Shown one piece after another: positions 25,946-33,289 of a stretch of DNA of 64,000 nucleotides. The notes under the pieces were generated by a model. The model did not search any database. It had not been told where the DNA came from and saw nothing but the letters and a program-made list of their open reading frames with translations. The number at the start of each line of letters is the position of its first letter. Position 1 is the stretch's first letter. A program made the translations under genes and the position numbers. This DNA comes from Larkinella knui (GTDB lineage: Bacteria > Bacteroidota > Bacteroidia > Cytophagales > Spirosomataceae), in the NCBI RefSeq assembly GCF_003858645.1, contig NZ_RQJP01000001.1:620001-684000 (forward strand). Reading direction: 5' to 3'.

Positions 25946-26422
25946 TTATATTTGATAAAATTGGTTTTTGATGACAATCCATCCTTTTTTGGGTTTCCTG
26001 ATTAGCCAGAATTCACCTCCGTCCCCAACATGACGAAAACTAATGTCGAGATAGGCAGTGCTGTCTGTATCAAAACGGAGTTCGTCAATGGTGGCAAAGA
26101 AGAGGGGGTTGGAATACCTCGGGGCCAATTTGGAAGAATCAACCTCTGAATAAGTCACTGCATACCCATTGATATGGAGTCGTGTCCCTGGCTTAATATA
26201 GCGGTTTGGGAGTATTCGCATGGGCTGCCCAACATACGTTTTATTAAATCTCGGTTTATACGCATTGATGACCGTTTGGAGTACGGTATTAGTATCCCGC
26301 CTGCTCAACTGGTAATTTTCTTTTTTACTGGAAGAGTCACAAGATAGGATTCCCAATGATATACCAATTACTGTAAAAAGGGCAACTATTAACTTGGTTA
26401 AATATTCATTATTTGTTTTCAT
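25946..26422 (-). CDS. Small lipoprotein, putative immunity protein, subfamily A
   Basis: Start at 26422 (MKTNNEYLTKLIVALFTVIG), giving a lipoprotein signal ending GISLGILSC and a 158-residue product; the frame is open further upstream only because it overlaps orphan tip 2 out of frame. The ATG lies inside the last codons of tip 2 (stop TAA 26409-26411), a 14-bp overlap that implies translational coupling. The body carries DTNTVLQTVINAY, MRILPNRYIKPG, TYSEVDSSK, FFATIDEL, ISFRHVGDGGEFWLIRKPKK. The least damaged subfamily A member. Confidence 0.8.
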   Translation of the reverse strand: MKTNNEYLTKLIVALFTVIGISLGILSCDSSSKKENYQLSRRDTNTVLQTVINAYKPRFNKTYVGQPMRILPNRYIKPGTRLHINGYAVTYSEVDSSKLAPRYSNPLFFATIDELRFDTDSTAYLDISFRHVGDGGEFWLIRKPKKGWIVIKNQFYQI

Positions 26423-26570
26423 AGAATATATAGCTATACTGTCCGGCGTTTGATCTGGTAATTTCAACTCCAAAGGCTGCTTTTTCAAATTCATTTCCAA
26501 ATTCAAAAAGTCCTCCGTTAGCCAATTCCCTACTTAGCTGATTTATATCGCGTCCATAATGGACAAACAC
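26409..26570 (-). pseudogene. Orphan zincin-like toxin tip 2, cut at the HExxH motif
   Basis: Directly after MITE copy C the frame reads VFVHYGRDINQLSRELANGG, then LFEFGNEFEKAAFGVEITRS and NAGQYSYIFYENK, stop 26409. It corresponds to the 28182 protein from the phenylalanine of HEFVH onward, with a longer loop before FEFGNEFEKAAF. The H-E codons are lost at the element boundary. It overlaps the start of the 25946 gene. Confidence 0.75.
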
Positions 26571-26571
26571 C

Positions 26572-26716
26572 GTTGTCGCTCGCGTGTCGCGAGTGACTTT
26601 TATTCAAAGGGCCTGCGGCCCGTTCTTTCCTCTCCGCCCGTAGCGAACTCCTTAAAGCCAACCCCGGGCCGGAGGCCCTTGCGGATAGCGCTCACTCGCG
26701 ACACGCGAGCGACAAC
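26572..26716. mobile_element. MITE-like element, copy C (complete)
   Basis: 145 bp with perfect 25-bp terminal inverted repeats (26572-26596 and 26692-26716; GTTGTCGCTCGCGTGTCGCG and on), themselves partly palindromic. Inner GC palindromes as in copies A and B. No obvious target duplication could be seen. It cuts orphan tip 2. Confidence 0.85.
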
Positions 26717-26980
26717 ACGAGATTCTGGTCTCTGCTCAATCTCTTCCGTAGCCAAAAAGCATAGATTGGGGAGTTTACTAAACTTAACCTTTTTTCAATA
26801 TAGTGTACGTTGATTTAGGAAACCAGTTTAGGAAACCGGTTTTTGATATTTTTCACATCTGGTTAGCGCGGGCCTGGGCGGTATCCTAAAAGAACCAGTT
26901 TGGGAAACCGCATTATCCCGGTTCAACCGAAATAGTGGCCTCTTGAGAATTTTCCAATTGCTCTGTGCTTTTTTTAGCAC
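26717..26980. other. Non-coding segment with short direct repeats
   Basis: No gene. A 13-bp direct repeat TTTAGGAAACCAG / TTTAGGAAACCGG lies at 26815-26840 and a diverged copy (AACCAGTTTGGGAAACC) near 26894. AT-rich at both ends. It may be debris of further rearrangement. Confidence 0.45.
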
Positions 26981-27062
26981 AAGCAATAAGTAATACATTA
27001 GTTCAACAAAGTGAGTTTATTTATAAACTCACTTTGTTGAACTAATGTATTACTTATTGCTT
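26981..27062. repeat. 82-bp perfect palindrome
   Basis: Forty-bp arms (26981-27020 and 27023-27062) are exact complements around a 2-bp centre. It begins 12 bp beyond the stop of the 27075 gene. Part of it (CAACAAAG-G-GAGT) recurs as the smaller hairpin at 23810-23847 with the same left flank. It may act as a bidirectional terminator or extrude as a cruciform. Confidence 0.9.
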
Positions 27063-27074
27063 CCTATAAATTTG

Positions 27075-27536
27075 TTAAATTTTCCCAAATATTCGCTTGG
27101 TTACCTGCCATTTATTATTTATTTTTTTAATACTAAAATCAGTAGTTAAGCCGGTACCACGATATAACAAATAAATATTAATTTGTTGATCTGATTGTGT
27201 TTTGAAATAAAAGACTTCTCCGAAAAAACGAGCTGGAATAGGGTAAAAAGTTGGATTGTGGAGAGTTGAATCATAGTTGACGATCGGAACATGTTTACCA
27301 TTAAAAGTAATCTTATAACCAGGTTTTACAAATTCATTACTAACTATTTTCATGTTCTTTCCAGGAAAGGAGCCATACAAGATAGAATTCAATTCATGAT
27401 CTGCCAGTGCAGTTTCGATAATCGCAATAGTGTCCTTTTGAGAAAGAATCATCTTTTCAGTACGCGCTTTTTCCTGACAAGAACGCCAGGAAAAAGCGGA
27501 GCAAATCAGTAAAATATTCCTCAAAAGGCTAAACAT
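27075..27536 (-). CDS. Small secreted/lipoprotein-like putative immunity protein, subfamily B
   Basis: 153 residues. A hydrophobic leader (MFSLLRNILLICSAFSWRSC) ends in a possible lipid Cys. The body aligns with the 27690 and 25089 products: DTIAIIETALADHELNSILY, FPGKNMKIVSNEFVKPGYKI, IVNYDST, ARFFGEVFYFK, LLYRGTGLTTDFSIK and KWQVTKRIFGKI. Very AT-rich compared with flanking chromosomal genes. No toxin tip remains directly in front; a decayed subfamily A end lies there instead. Confidence 0.72.
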   Translation of the reverse strand: MFSLLRNILLICSAFSWRSCQEKARTEKMILSQKDTIAIIETALADHELNSILYGSFPGKNMKIVSNEFVKPGYKITFNGKHVPIVNYDSTLHNPTFYPIPARFFGEVFYFKTQSDQQINIYLLYRGTGLTTDFSIKKINNKWQVTKRIFGKI

Positions 27537-27550
27537 TCAACCTGTATTAA

Positions 27551-27616
27551 ATTTTTATAAAACAGCTTTTTGATAATAATCTATCCTTTACGATGTCGGC
27601 GTAACAACCAGTACTT
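27551..27616 (-). pseudogene. Remnant of a subfamily A immunity-type gene (last ~22 codons)
   Basis: The minus frame reads KYWLLRRHRKG, a TAG where the paralogues have Trp, then IIIKKLFYKN. It aligns with FWLIRKPGKGWIIIKKQFYK of the 24514 product. Nothing upstream of it is left. It shows an A-type gene once stood between the two B-type genes. Confidence 0.65.
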
Positions 27617-27689
27617 ATTCATTATTGCTAGCATTTTTTATGAAAATTACAGAAATTTAGAATGGACCCTGACCCTATGACTGGTAGTA

Positions 27690-28163
27690 TTAAAACCGAC
27701 CCAATACGCGTTTGCTTATCTGCCATTTTTCATCTACTCTATCAACATGGAAGTCGGCTACAACTCCTATCCCATGAAATAATAAAACAACTTTAGCCTG
27801 ATCCTTTGAAATTCTCTTAAATAGATTGACAACTCCAAAAAATCGAGCCGCTTTTGGATCATTGGATGGGTAATAGTAAGAAGAATCATAATTTACAATT
27901 AGCGTCTGCTTACCTCGGTAGATCACTTTGTAGTCTGATTTGACATAATTATTACGTACTAACTTAAGTTCCTTACCAGGAAAAGCCATTTTAAAGATTG
28001 AATCGAGTTTTGCATCTTCAAGGGCAGTTTGAATAACCGAAATAGTATCATTCCTTGAAAAATTCAAGCTATCTTTTTGATCTCTCGTTTGGCATGAGCT
28101 ACACCAAAATTGAAATGAGAGCACAATAACAAATAGAGAGATGGGAAGCATTGACTGTTTCAT
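27690..28163 (-). CDS. Small lipoprotein, putative cognate immunity protein, subfamily B
   Basis: 157 residues; signal MKQSMLPISLFVIVLSFQFW followed by CSSC, the likely lipid-accepting region. The body has DTISVIQTALEDAKLDSIFK, FPGKELKLVRNNYVKSDYKV, LIVNYDSSYYYP, ARFFGVVNLFK, LLFHGIGVVADFHV and KWQISKRVLGRF. It starts only 18 bp after the stop of the large HEFVH protein, on the same strand, so it is the best candidate for its dedicated antidote. This is inference from arrangement. Confidence 0.75.
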   Translation of the reverse strand: MKQSMLPISLFVIVLSFQFWCSSCQTRDQKDSLNFSRNDTISVIQTALEDAKLDSIFKMAFPGKELKLVRNNYVKSDYKVIYRGKQTLIVNYDSSYYYPSNDPKAARFFGVVNLFKRISKDQAKVVLLFHGIGVVADFHVDRVDEKWQISKRVLGRF

Positions 28164-28181
28164 GAGTGAACTGACTTGTGA

Positions 28182-29699
28182 TTATTTCTTTATGTATTCG
28201 TAATAATACTTGCCAGCATTATTTTTTGTTACTCTAAGATTAAAAGCCTGTTTTTCGAACTCGTTACCAAATTCCATAGGATATTCTTTTATCCCATTTG
28301 TCATAGCACCCCAGTGCACAAATTCATGCAATAGAACTACTGTCAATAAAAACGCCGTTGCCTCCTGAGTACTCTGAAAATAAGCATTTTCTAGCCCATT
28401 AACAAATGCAACTTCTATTTCAATCTGTGTTTGGGGCACTCCTGGGCATAAGCAATGACCATAGACATCTGGTCCTTTTATACTTCTTAAATCCATTACT
28501 TTAACAATTGGACCCTTTCCAAATGTTAAAAGCTCTCTTACTTTATCGGCTGAGAAGCCTGTCCAGTCTACTAAAGCTTTGAGAACTTTAGGATTATTCT
28601 GTACAAAAGTAGGTAGATTACGAACCAACTCAGTGAATTTTGGGTATTTCTGTTGATCGCCAATGGTCATTGTGTAAGAACATACTTTCGTCAAAGCATC
28701 GGGATTATTGCCTGAACCACTACCACTTCCCCCAACTGAGTATCCTCCACCCAGGTTTATTTTAGGGCTATCGTCATTGTCATTCCCATTACCTGTATCT
28801 TCATCACTAGCTTTGCCTTTTTGCGCTCTAACAATTACAACGACGGGTAGCGTACCGCCATCAATAGTAATGGGGAATGGGAACAAGACGAAGGCTGACT
28901 CGAAATTGACTTGAGTGGTGACGGTTGCAGGCAAATCGGTAGTTGAACCACAAATTCGTGTGGTGACATTGCCGATTCCACTTCCATAACCTGAAATACC
29001 AAACTCCGCCCTAAATCCATGGTACCGAGCTGCGGGATTATTGCCAAAGGCCCCAACTAAGTCTGGCCGGTCTTCATTGGCTTCCACGGTGGCTAATTTG
29101 GCCCCATTTACAAAAATCTCGACCAGCACTGTCTTATTCAGATTATTTTCATCAAGTGCCCAACCACCTACTGAATACATAGTAGCAACATCCAAATTTC
29201 CCTTTGGATTTCCTACGGAACAACTACCCGTTGAAGGTGTTCCTGTCCCCGGATTGCTGCCCGTTCCCCCACTACTGCCACTCCCCGCACACTGAATGGT
29301 CTTAGGTCCATTCACCAGCGTATAACCACTGCCCTGCACTCGCAAACTAATTGACTGACTTTGCCCGTTCTTCATCGAAGCCGGGGGCGCAAAGTTGAAA
29401 CCGTGCTGCCCATTGCCTTTGCCCGCATTTTGCAAATCCGGTCGATACTCCGCGGCTGTAAAGCTACTGATCACCTGATTGTTAGCTATTACTTCAACGG
29501 TGACTGGTGCGTTGGGATTATTACGATCATAAACCCAGCCCCACAGATTGTTGCAGTCGGCTCCATCAAAGTAGCCCTCGTAATTGCCATTCGAAGCGTT
29601 GCTGGTTGGTGGGGGCGTGGTTGTTCCCGGATTGGTGGGTGGAGATGCCGTTCCCACCAGAATTTCCACTGCCCGCACATTGGATCGTTTTAGGACCAT
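28182..29699 (-). CDS. Large exported protein, C-terminal part: repeat modules and HEFVH zincin-like tip
   Basis: This 505-codon frame is the continuation, after a frameshift near 29651, of the gene that starts at 30942; its own ATG is an out-of-frame reading of the preceding module. It holds a Pro/Thr linker, a repeat module (WGWVYDRNNPNAPVTVEVIA ... VNGPKTIQCAGSG), a diverged third module (~150-260), a Gly/Asn/Asp-rich linker (~300-340) and a C-terminal domain whose last 70 residues carry the edge strand IEIEVAFVNGLE, LLHEFVH (H458-H462) and E476/E480/E482, ending KNNAGKYYYEYIKK. HExxH plus a downstream Glu suggests a metallopeptidase toxin. The next gene, 18 bp away, is the putative immunity lipoprotein. 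Confidence 0.75.
   Translation of the reverse strand: MVLKRSNVRAVEILVGTASPPTNPGTTTPPPTSNASNGNYEGYFDGADCNNLWGWVYDRNNPNAPVTVEVIANNQVISSFTAAEYRPDLQNAGKGNGQHGFNFAPPASMKNGQSQSISLRVQGSGYTLVNGPKTIQCAGSGSSGGTGSNPGTGTPSTGSCSVGNPKGNLDVATMYSVGGWALDENNLNKTVLVEIFVNGAKLATVEANEDRPDLVGAFGNNPAARYHGFRAEFGISGYGSGIGNVTTRICGSTTDLPATVTTQVNFESAFVLFPFPITIDGGTLPVVVIVRAQKGKASDEDTGNGNDNDDSPKINLGGGYSVGGSGSGSGNNPDALTKVCSYTMTIGDQQKYPKFTELVRNLPTFVQNNPKVLKALVDWTGFSADKVRELLTFGKGPIVKVMDLRSIKGPDVYGHCLCPGVPQTQIEIEVAFVNGLENAYFQSTQEATAFLLTVVLLHEFVHWGAMTNGIKEYPMEFGNEFEKQAFNLRVTKNNAGKYYYEYIKK
29277..29588. repeat. Module repeat, copy 2
   Basis: Direct repeat of 29665-29976 with a period of 388 bp. It encodes a ~104-residue Gly-Asn-Tyr-x-Gly ... 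Ile-Gln-Cys-Ala-Gly module; long tracts are identical at DNA level (for example CACCAGCGTATAACCACTGC). Confidence 0.8.
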
Positions 29700-30942
29700 T
29701 CACCAGCGTATAACCACTGCCCTGCACCCGCACGCTAATCGACTGATTCTGATTGTTCTTCATCGATGCCGGGGGCGTAAAGTTGAAACTGTGCTGCCCA
29801 TTGCCTTTGCCCGCATTTTGCAAATCCGGCCGATATTCTGCAGCCGAAATGCTGCCAATGACCTGACCATTGGCCAGCACCTCGATGGTGACCGGCGCAT
29901 TCGGGTTATTTCGGTCGTAGACCCACCCCCAGATGTTATCGCAGTTTGCTCCCTCGAAATTGCCATCATAATTCCCGCCCGATGGATTGCTGGCGGGTGG
30001 GGTAGGATTCCCTGCTCCGGAAGTACTGGCTCCGTCCAGACAGATGGAATTGAAACAGATATAGCCCCCCGCCGGTCCGGTACTCAATCCAATGGAATTG
30101 TTCCCGGCCTGGAGATGAACCGTGCCTACGGCCTGATTTTGAAATGTGGTTGTCATCGGGAATGCGACAGGCTGAGCCGCCCGGTTATTGACCCGGATAA
30201 ACCCGTTAACCGCTTTCTCATGCGACCGGTAAGAAACCGCCATGGGATAATCGCCTTCGGTAGCTACCGAAATGGTCTGGTAACGCACTTCGAATTGATT
30301 GCCGGAACAGATTTCCCCAAACGAGGTACAGCTAGCGGCCCCTTCCCGAGCCTGACGGTTACTGACCAGTTCGGCCGAATTGACGACCGTCAGGGAAAGC
30401 CGTGCCTTTTCAACGAAAAGACTCGTCTGGTCGGCATTCGCATGGCTGCGCAAGAGCCGAAAAGTGGTTTCAGACCCGGCTTGTGTAAAATACCCGGTTA
30501 CGGTATACCGAACGAATGACCGGGTGGGTGAAAGTTCGGTACTGATTAAATCAGCATAATCGCCCCCCGTGCGGACAAACCCTTCGGGCAGGATCAGCTT
30601 CAGCCGGAAGCTATTGGAACTGGCAAAAGTATATAGCAGGGCTGGCGAGAGATTGAAATACTGAGCGGTAATCGTTAGTTCAACGGGTTGCCCTACTGCG
30701 GTTTTCGTTCGATTGGATTGCATACGAAAGCGGATCGGGTCATTATCGAACGTCCGGTTTAGCTTCGGGGTAGATGGTCGCGGTGCCGTAAAAGCCGGTA
30801 TTTTCTCCGACCGGAAAACCGGGTCTCGTTCTATATTTCTGGGTTCGCCCTTTTTTAGGCTCGTGGCCCCGATTGTAATAAGAAAAGTCAGGGTAAGAGC
30901 CACGAATCGGAACGCAATCCTGCTTCGTAAATACTTGATCAT
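29566..30942 (-). CDS. Large exported protein, N-terminal part: signal peptide, beta-rich region, first repeat module
   Basis: 458 codons. Signal-like N-terminus (IAFRFVALTLTFLITIGATS). Residues ~50-300 are beta-rich and may be adhesion or carbohydrate-binding in nature (FTQAGSETTFRLLRSH; AGNNSIGLSTGPAGGYICFN). From 323 follows the first ~100-residue module (IWGWVYDRNNPNAPVTIEVL ... KTIQCAGSG). After GNSGGNG the frame goes out of register and ends in unrelated residues; removing one base of the GGGAACGG stretch (minus; A-A at 29651-29652) restores GGTASPPTNPG and joins it to the 28182 frame, giving a protein of roughly 900 residues. Confidence 0.75.
   Translation of the reverse strand: MIKYLRSRIAFRFVALTLTFLITIGATSLKKGEPRNIERDPVFRSEKIPAFTAPRPSTPKLNRTFDNDPIRFRMQSNRTKTAVGQPVELTITAQYFNLSPALLYTFASSNSFRLKLILPEGFVRTGGDYADLISTELSPTRSFVRYTVTGYFTQAGSETTFRLLRSHANADQTSLFVEKARLSLTVVNSAELVSNRQAREGAASCTSFGEICSGNQFEVRYQTISVATEGDYPMAVSYRSHEKAVNGFIRVNNRAAQPVAFPMTTTFQNQAVGTVHLQAGNNSIGLSTGPAGGYICFNSICLDGASTSGAGNPTPPASNPSGGNYDGNFEGANCDNIWGWVYDRNNPNAPVTIEVLANGQVIGSISAAEYRPDLQNAGKGNGQHSFNFTPPASMKNNQNQSISVRVQGSGYTLVNGPKTIQCAGSGNSGGNGISTHQSGNNHAPTNQQRFEWQLRGLL
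29665..29976. repeat. Module repeat, copy 1
   Basis: Direct repeat partner of 29277-29588. Encodes residues ~323-426 of the N-terminal part. High DNA identity between copies makes recombination or slippage here plausible and the frameshift lies at its downstream edge. Confidence 0.8.
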
Positions 30943-31191
30943 ACTGAATAAATTTTATGATGTGCAAGCAATTATAAGACAAGAAGAACCAGTGATGCAA
31001 GCAAGTAATGAAAAAGATTTTTATGTTTTGTTATATAAATTATTGGTAACATTATAATTTATAACCTAAATTGCTATTTCAGGAACAGCAAGTGAGCTTC
31101 ATCGGGCGTACTGGTAATTATAGAGATTCCAGTTGCCAGAGTCGGGCGACAATTTGAAGGAGGAATATTCTTGCAGGAAAAATGGGTAGAA
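30943..31191. other. Intergenic region, 249 bp
   Basis: AT-rich upstream region of the large exported protein gene (minus) down to the terminator of the 31231 gene. It should hold the promoter of the island's large gene, but no convincing consensus box was found. No gene seen. Confidence 0.45.
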
Positions 31192-31226
31192 AACCCAGTC
31201 AGCAACGGCCCGTCGCTGACTGGGTT
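31192..31226 (-). terminator. Terminator hairpin
   Basis: Perfect 12-bp arms AACCCAGTCAGC (31192-31203) and its complement (31215-31226), 11-nt loop, 5 bp beyond the stop of the 31231 gene. Confidence 0.7.
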
Positions 31227-31230
31227 GCAA

Positions 31231-32067
31231 TCAATACGTCAGCTTCGCCAGATAGTTGTAATCATACGTGGCGCTTTCTAGGGCGGTTTTCGGGTATTCT
31301 TCCTGCTCGACGAAGAAGTATTTCATCCCGGATTTGTCGATGTTTTTCAGCATTTTCACAATGTCGATCTGCCCTTTTCCAAACTCGGTGCTTTCCTTTT
31401 TGACCTTATCCATGTCTTTCAGGTGCCAGAGCGGGAAACGGCCCGGATACTTGGCGAAATACTTCAGCGGGTCGTTGCCCGTCACGATCACCCAACCCAG
31501 ATCCATCTCCATTTTGACCAGATTCGGGTCCGATTTCTCGACCAGAATGTCATACAGCGGTTTTCCGTCTTTCTTCTCAAACTCGTAATCGTGGTTGTGG
31601 TAGCCGAACACCAGACCGGCTTTTTTGCAGTCTTCGGCGGCCTTCGAAAACGTGTCGGCGCAACGCTGGTAGTTGGCAACGGTTTGCCCTTCGGTCGGCA
31701 ATGACGAGCACACCAGGTAAGTCTGCCCGGCTTCGGCGGCCATATCCACCGACTTTTTCCAGTCTTTATCGATGTGAACGTGACCACTGCGGACGTTCAT
31801 GCCGAGGTCTTTGGCGACTTTTTTGATCTCGGCTGGCTTCAAACCGTAAAAGTTACCTTTATCGCTGCGGGCCGATTCGAGTTCTTTATACCCAATCTTC
31901 GCCAGTTGTTTCAACGTTCCCACGGCGTCGGCCAGCATTTCCTTGCGGACGGTATACAGTTGAATACCGACATTTTTCACTTTGGCGGCTTCGCCTTGGG
32001 TGGGAACTAAAAGCGCACCGACCGCCAGACTGCCGGTCGCTTTCAAAAAATCTCGTCGTGTTGTCAT
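31231..32067 (-). CDS. Sugar phosphate isomerase/epimerase, Tat-exported
   Basis: Start at 32067 (MTTRRDFLKATGSLAVGALL), a twin-arginine signal; nine further codons are open upstream but would bury the signal. The 278-residue protein has xylose-isomerase-like TIM-barrel blocks: VGIQLYTVRKEM, LAKIGYKELESA, GLVFGYHNHDYEF, VKMEMDLGWVIVTG, WHLKDMDK and YFFVEQEEYP. Two paralogues of the same kind are at 8836 and 49408. Ends at a clean terminator. Substrate unknown. Confidence 0.9.
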   Translation of the reverse strand: MTTRRDFLKATGSLAVGALLVPTQGEAAKVKNVGIQLYTVRKEMLADAVGTLKQLAKIGYKELESARSDKGNFYGLKPAEIKKVAKDLGMNVRSGHVHIDKDWKKSVDMAAEAGQTYLVCSSLPTEGQTVANYQRCADTFSKAAEDCKKAGLVFGYHNHDYEFEKKDGKPLYDILVEKSDPNLVKMEMDLGWVIVTGNDPLKYFAKYPGRFPLWHLKDMDKVKKESTEFGKGQIDIVKMLKNIDKSGMKYFFVEQEEYPKTALESATYDYNYLAKLTY

Positions 32068-32144
32068 ACATTCGATAGAATACGGATTGATCAACTACCA
32101 AAGGAACGGGTCGGCAAAGTCTACTAGCCCGGTTTGCCCGGTAA

Positions 32145-32474
32145 CTACCACTTCTTGAATACAAAAAATACCGCCAGCACAATCAGCGCAAAGCCGACGA
32201 TGTAGTTCCACTTGATTTCTTCTTTCAGATACAAAACCGCAAAGGCGACAAAAACCAGCAGACTCACCACTTCCTGAATGGTTTTGAGTTCAAACGCACT
32301 GAACTGATACGATCCGATGCGGTTGGCCGGAACAGCGAGGCAGTATTCCACAAACGCAATGAGCCAGCTAATCAGGATCACTTTCCACAGCGATTCGCCT
32401 TTGTACCGCAGGTGCCAGTACCAGGCGGTGGTCATGAAAATATTGGAAAAGACTAATAAAACGATGGTTCGCAT
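32145..32474 (-). CDS. DUF486 family small membrane protein
   Basis: Start at 32474 (MRTIVLLVFSNIFMTTAWYW), 109 residues, four transmembrane helices, resembling a small-multidrug-resistance-like fold. Typical DUF486 blocks are TAWYWHLRYKG, AFVEYCLAVPANRIG and FELKTIQEVVSLLVF; the protein ends FVFKKW. The longer open frame upstream is polar and overlaps the promoter of nth. Function not established for the family. Confidence 0.88.
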   Translation of the reverse strand: MRTIVLLVFSNIFMTTAWYWHLRYKGESLWKVILISWLIAFVEYCLAVPANRIGSYQFSAFELKTIQEVVSLLVFVAFAVLYLKEEIKWNYIVGFALIVLAVFFVFKKW

Positions 32475-32592
32475 AACGGTTTTGATAAAGATCAGAATGG
32501 GTTGATAGCGTTTGCAGCCATTTTCCTGTAAATCTCTGCGAACTCTTCGTGGAAACCATAAACCACCCGGCTTTTTTTGGGTTAAAGAGAAC

Positions 32593-33255
32593 GTGAAGCC
32601 CAATTTTGATTTAACGCTGGTTCTCAACCGCATCGGGGACGCTATTCGTCCGTATCCGAAAGCCGCCATGTTCGACCTCTTCGAGCGGGGTTACAGCAGT
32701 GTGTTCGAACAACTCATCGCATGCATTATCTCCATCCGGACCCTGGACGAAACCACCATTCCGGTTTCATTGCGACTTTTTGCCGTCGCCCGAACGCCCG
32801 AACAACTGCTGAAACTCGATCCGGCGGCTTTGGCGAAATTGTTATACGGGACGCAATACCCTGAACAGAAGGCGTATACCATGCTGGGAATTGCCAAGCG
32901 TACGGTGGAAGAGTTCAACGGGCAGGTTCCCGCCGATTTCGAAACCCTCACCTCGTTCAAAGGCGTCGGCCCCAAATGCGCCAATCTGACGTTGGGCGTG
33001 GCAACCGGGCAGGCGGCCATCAGCGTCGATATTCACGTTCACCGGGTTACCAACCGCTGGGGTTTCGTTCAGACCCGCGAACCGGAACAGACGCTGAAGG
33101 TGCTGGAAGAAAAAGTGCCCGTGGCGCAATGGATCGACATCAACCGGCTGCTCATGCCGTTTGGAAAGCACATTTGCACCGGCAAACTGCCGCATTGCTC
33201 GACGTGTCCGGTAGTGGAATGGTGTGAACGGGTGGGCGTAACGGAAAATAGGTGA
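32593..33255 (+). CDS. nth: Endonuclease III-like DNA glycosylase
   Basis: Base-excision repair glycosylase/AP lyase for oxidised pyrimidines. 220 residues: helix-hairpin-helix FKGVGPKCANLTLG with the catalytic Lys, the catalytic Asp in VDIHVHRVTNRWG, and the C-terminal [4Fe-4S] motif C-x6-C-x2-C-x5-C (CTGKLPHCSTCPVVEWC). The frame is open from 32512, but homology begins at KPNFDLTLVLNRIG; I use the GTG at 32593, with moderate certainty. Divergent from the DUF486 gene. Confidence 0.88.
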   Translation: MKPNFDLTLVLNRIGDAIRPYPKAAMFDLFERGYSSVFEQLIACIISIRTLDETTIPVSLRLFAVARTPEQLLKLDPAALAKLLYGTQYPEQKAYTMLGIAKRTVEEFNGQVPADFETLTSFKGVGPKCANLTLGVATGQAAISVDIHVHRVTNRWGFVQTREPEQTLKVLEEKVPVAQWIDINRLLMPFGKHICTGKLPHCSTCPVVEWCERVGVTENR

Positions 33256-33289
33256 AATTGTAATTAATTTCCTATATTTCTAGCGATCA

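Noticed and set aside
23611-26716. Three repeats as a possible CRISPR-like array
   Set aside because: The units are ~145 bp with inverted ends, unevenly spaced with genes between; they behave as a mobile element.
26559-26813. Plus-strand open frames with the text RVASDFYSKGLRPVLSS (also at 23534-23833)
   Set aside because: They are readings of the MITE-like repeat and recur only because the element is repeated.
26815-26915. Short repeats that might be a CRISPR or iterons
   Set aside because: Only two adjacent 13-bp units and one diverged copy; no regular spacers and no cas genes or replication gene nearby.
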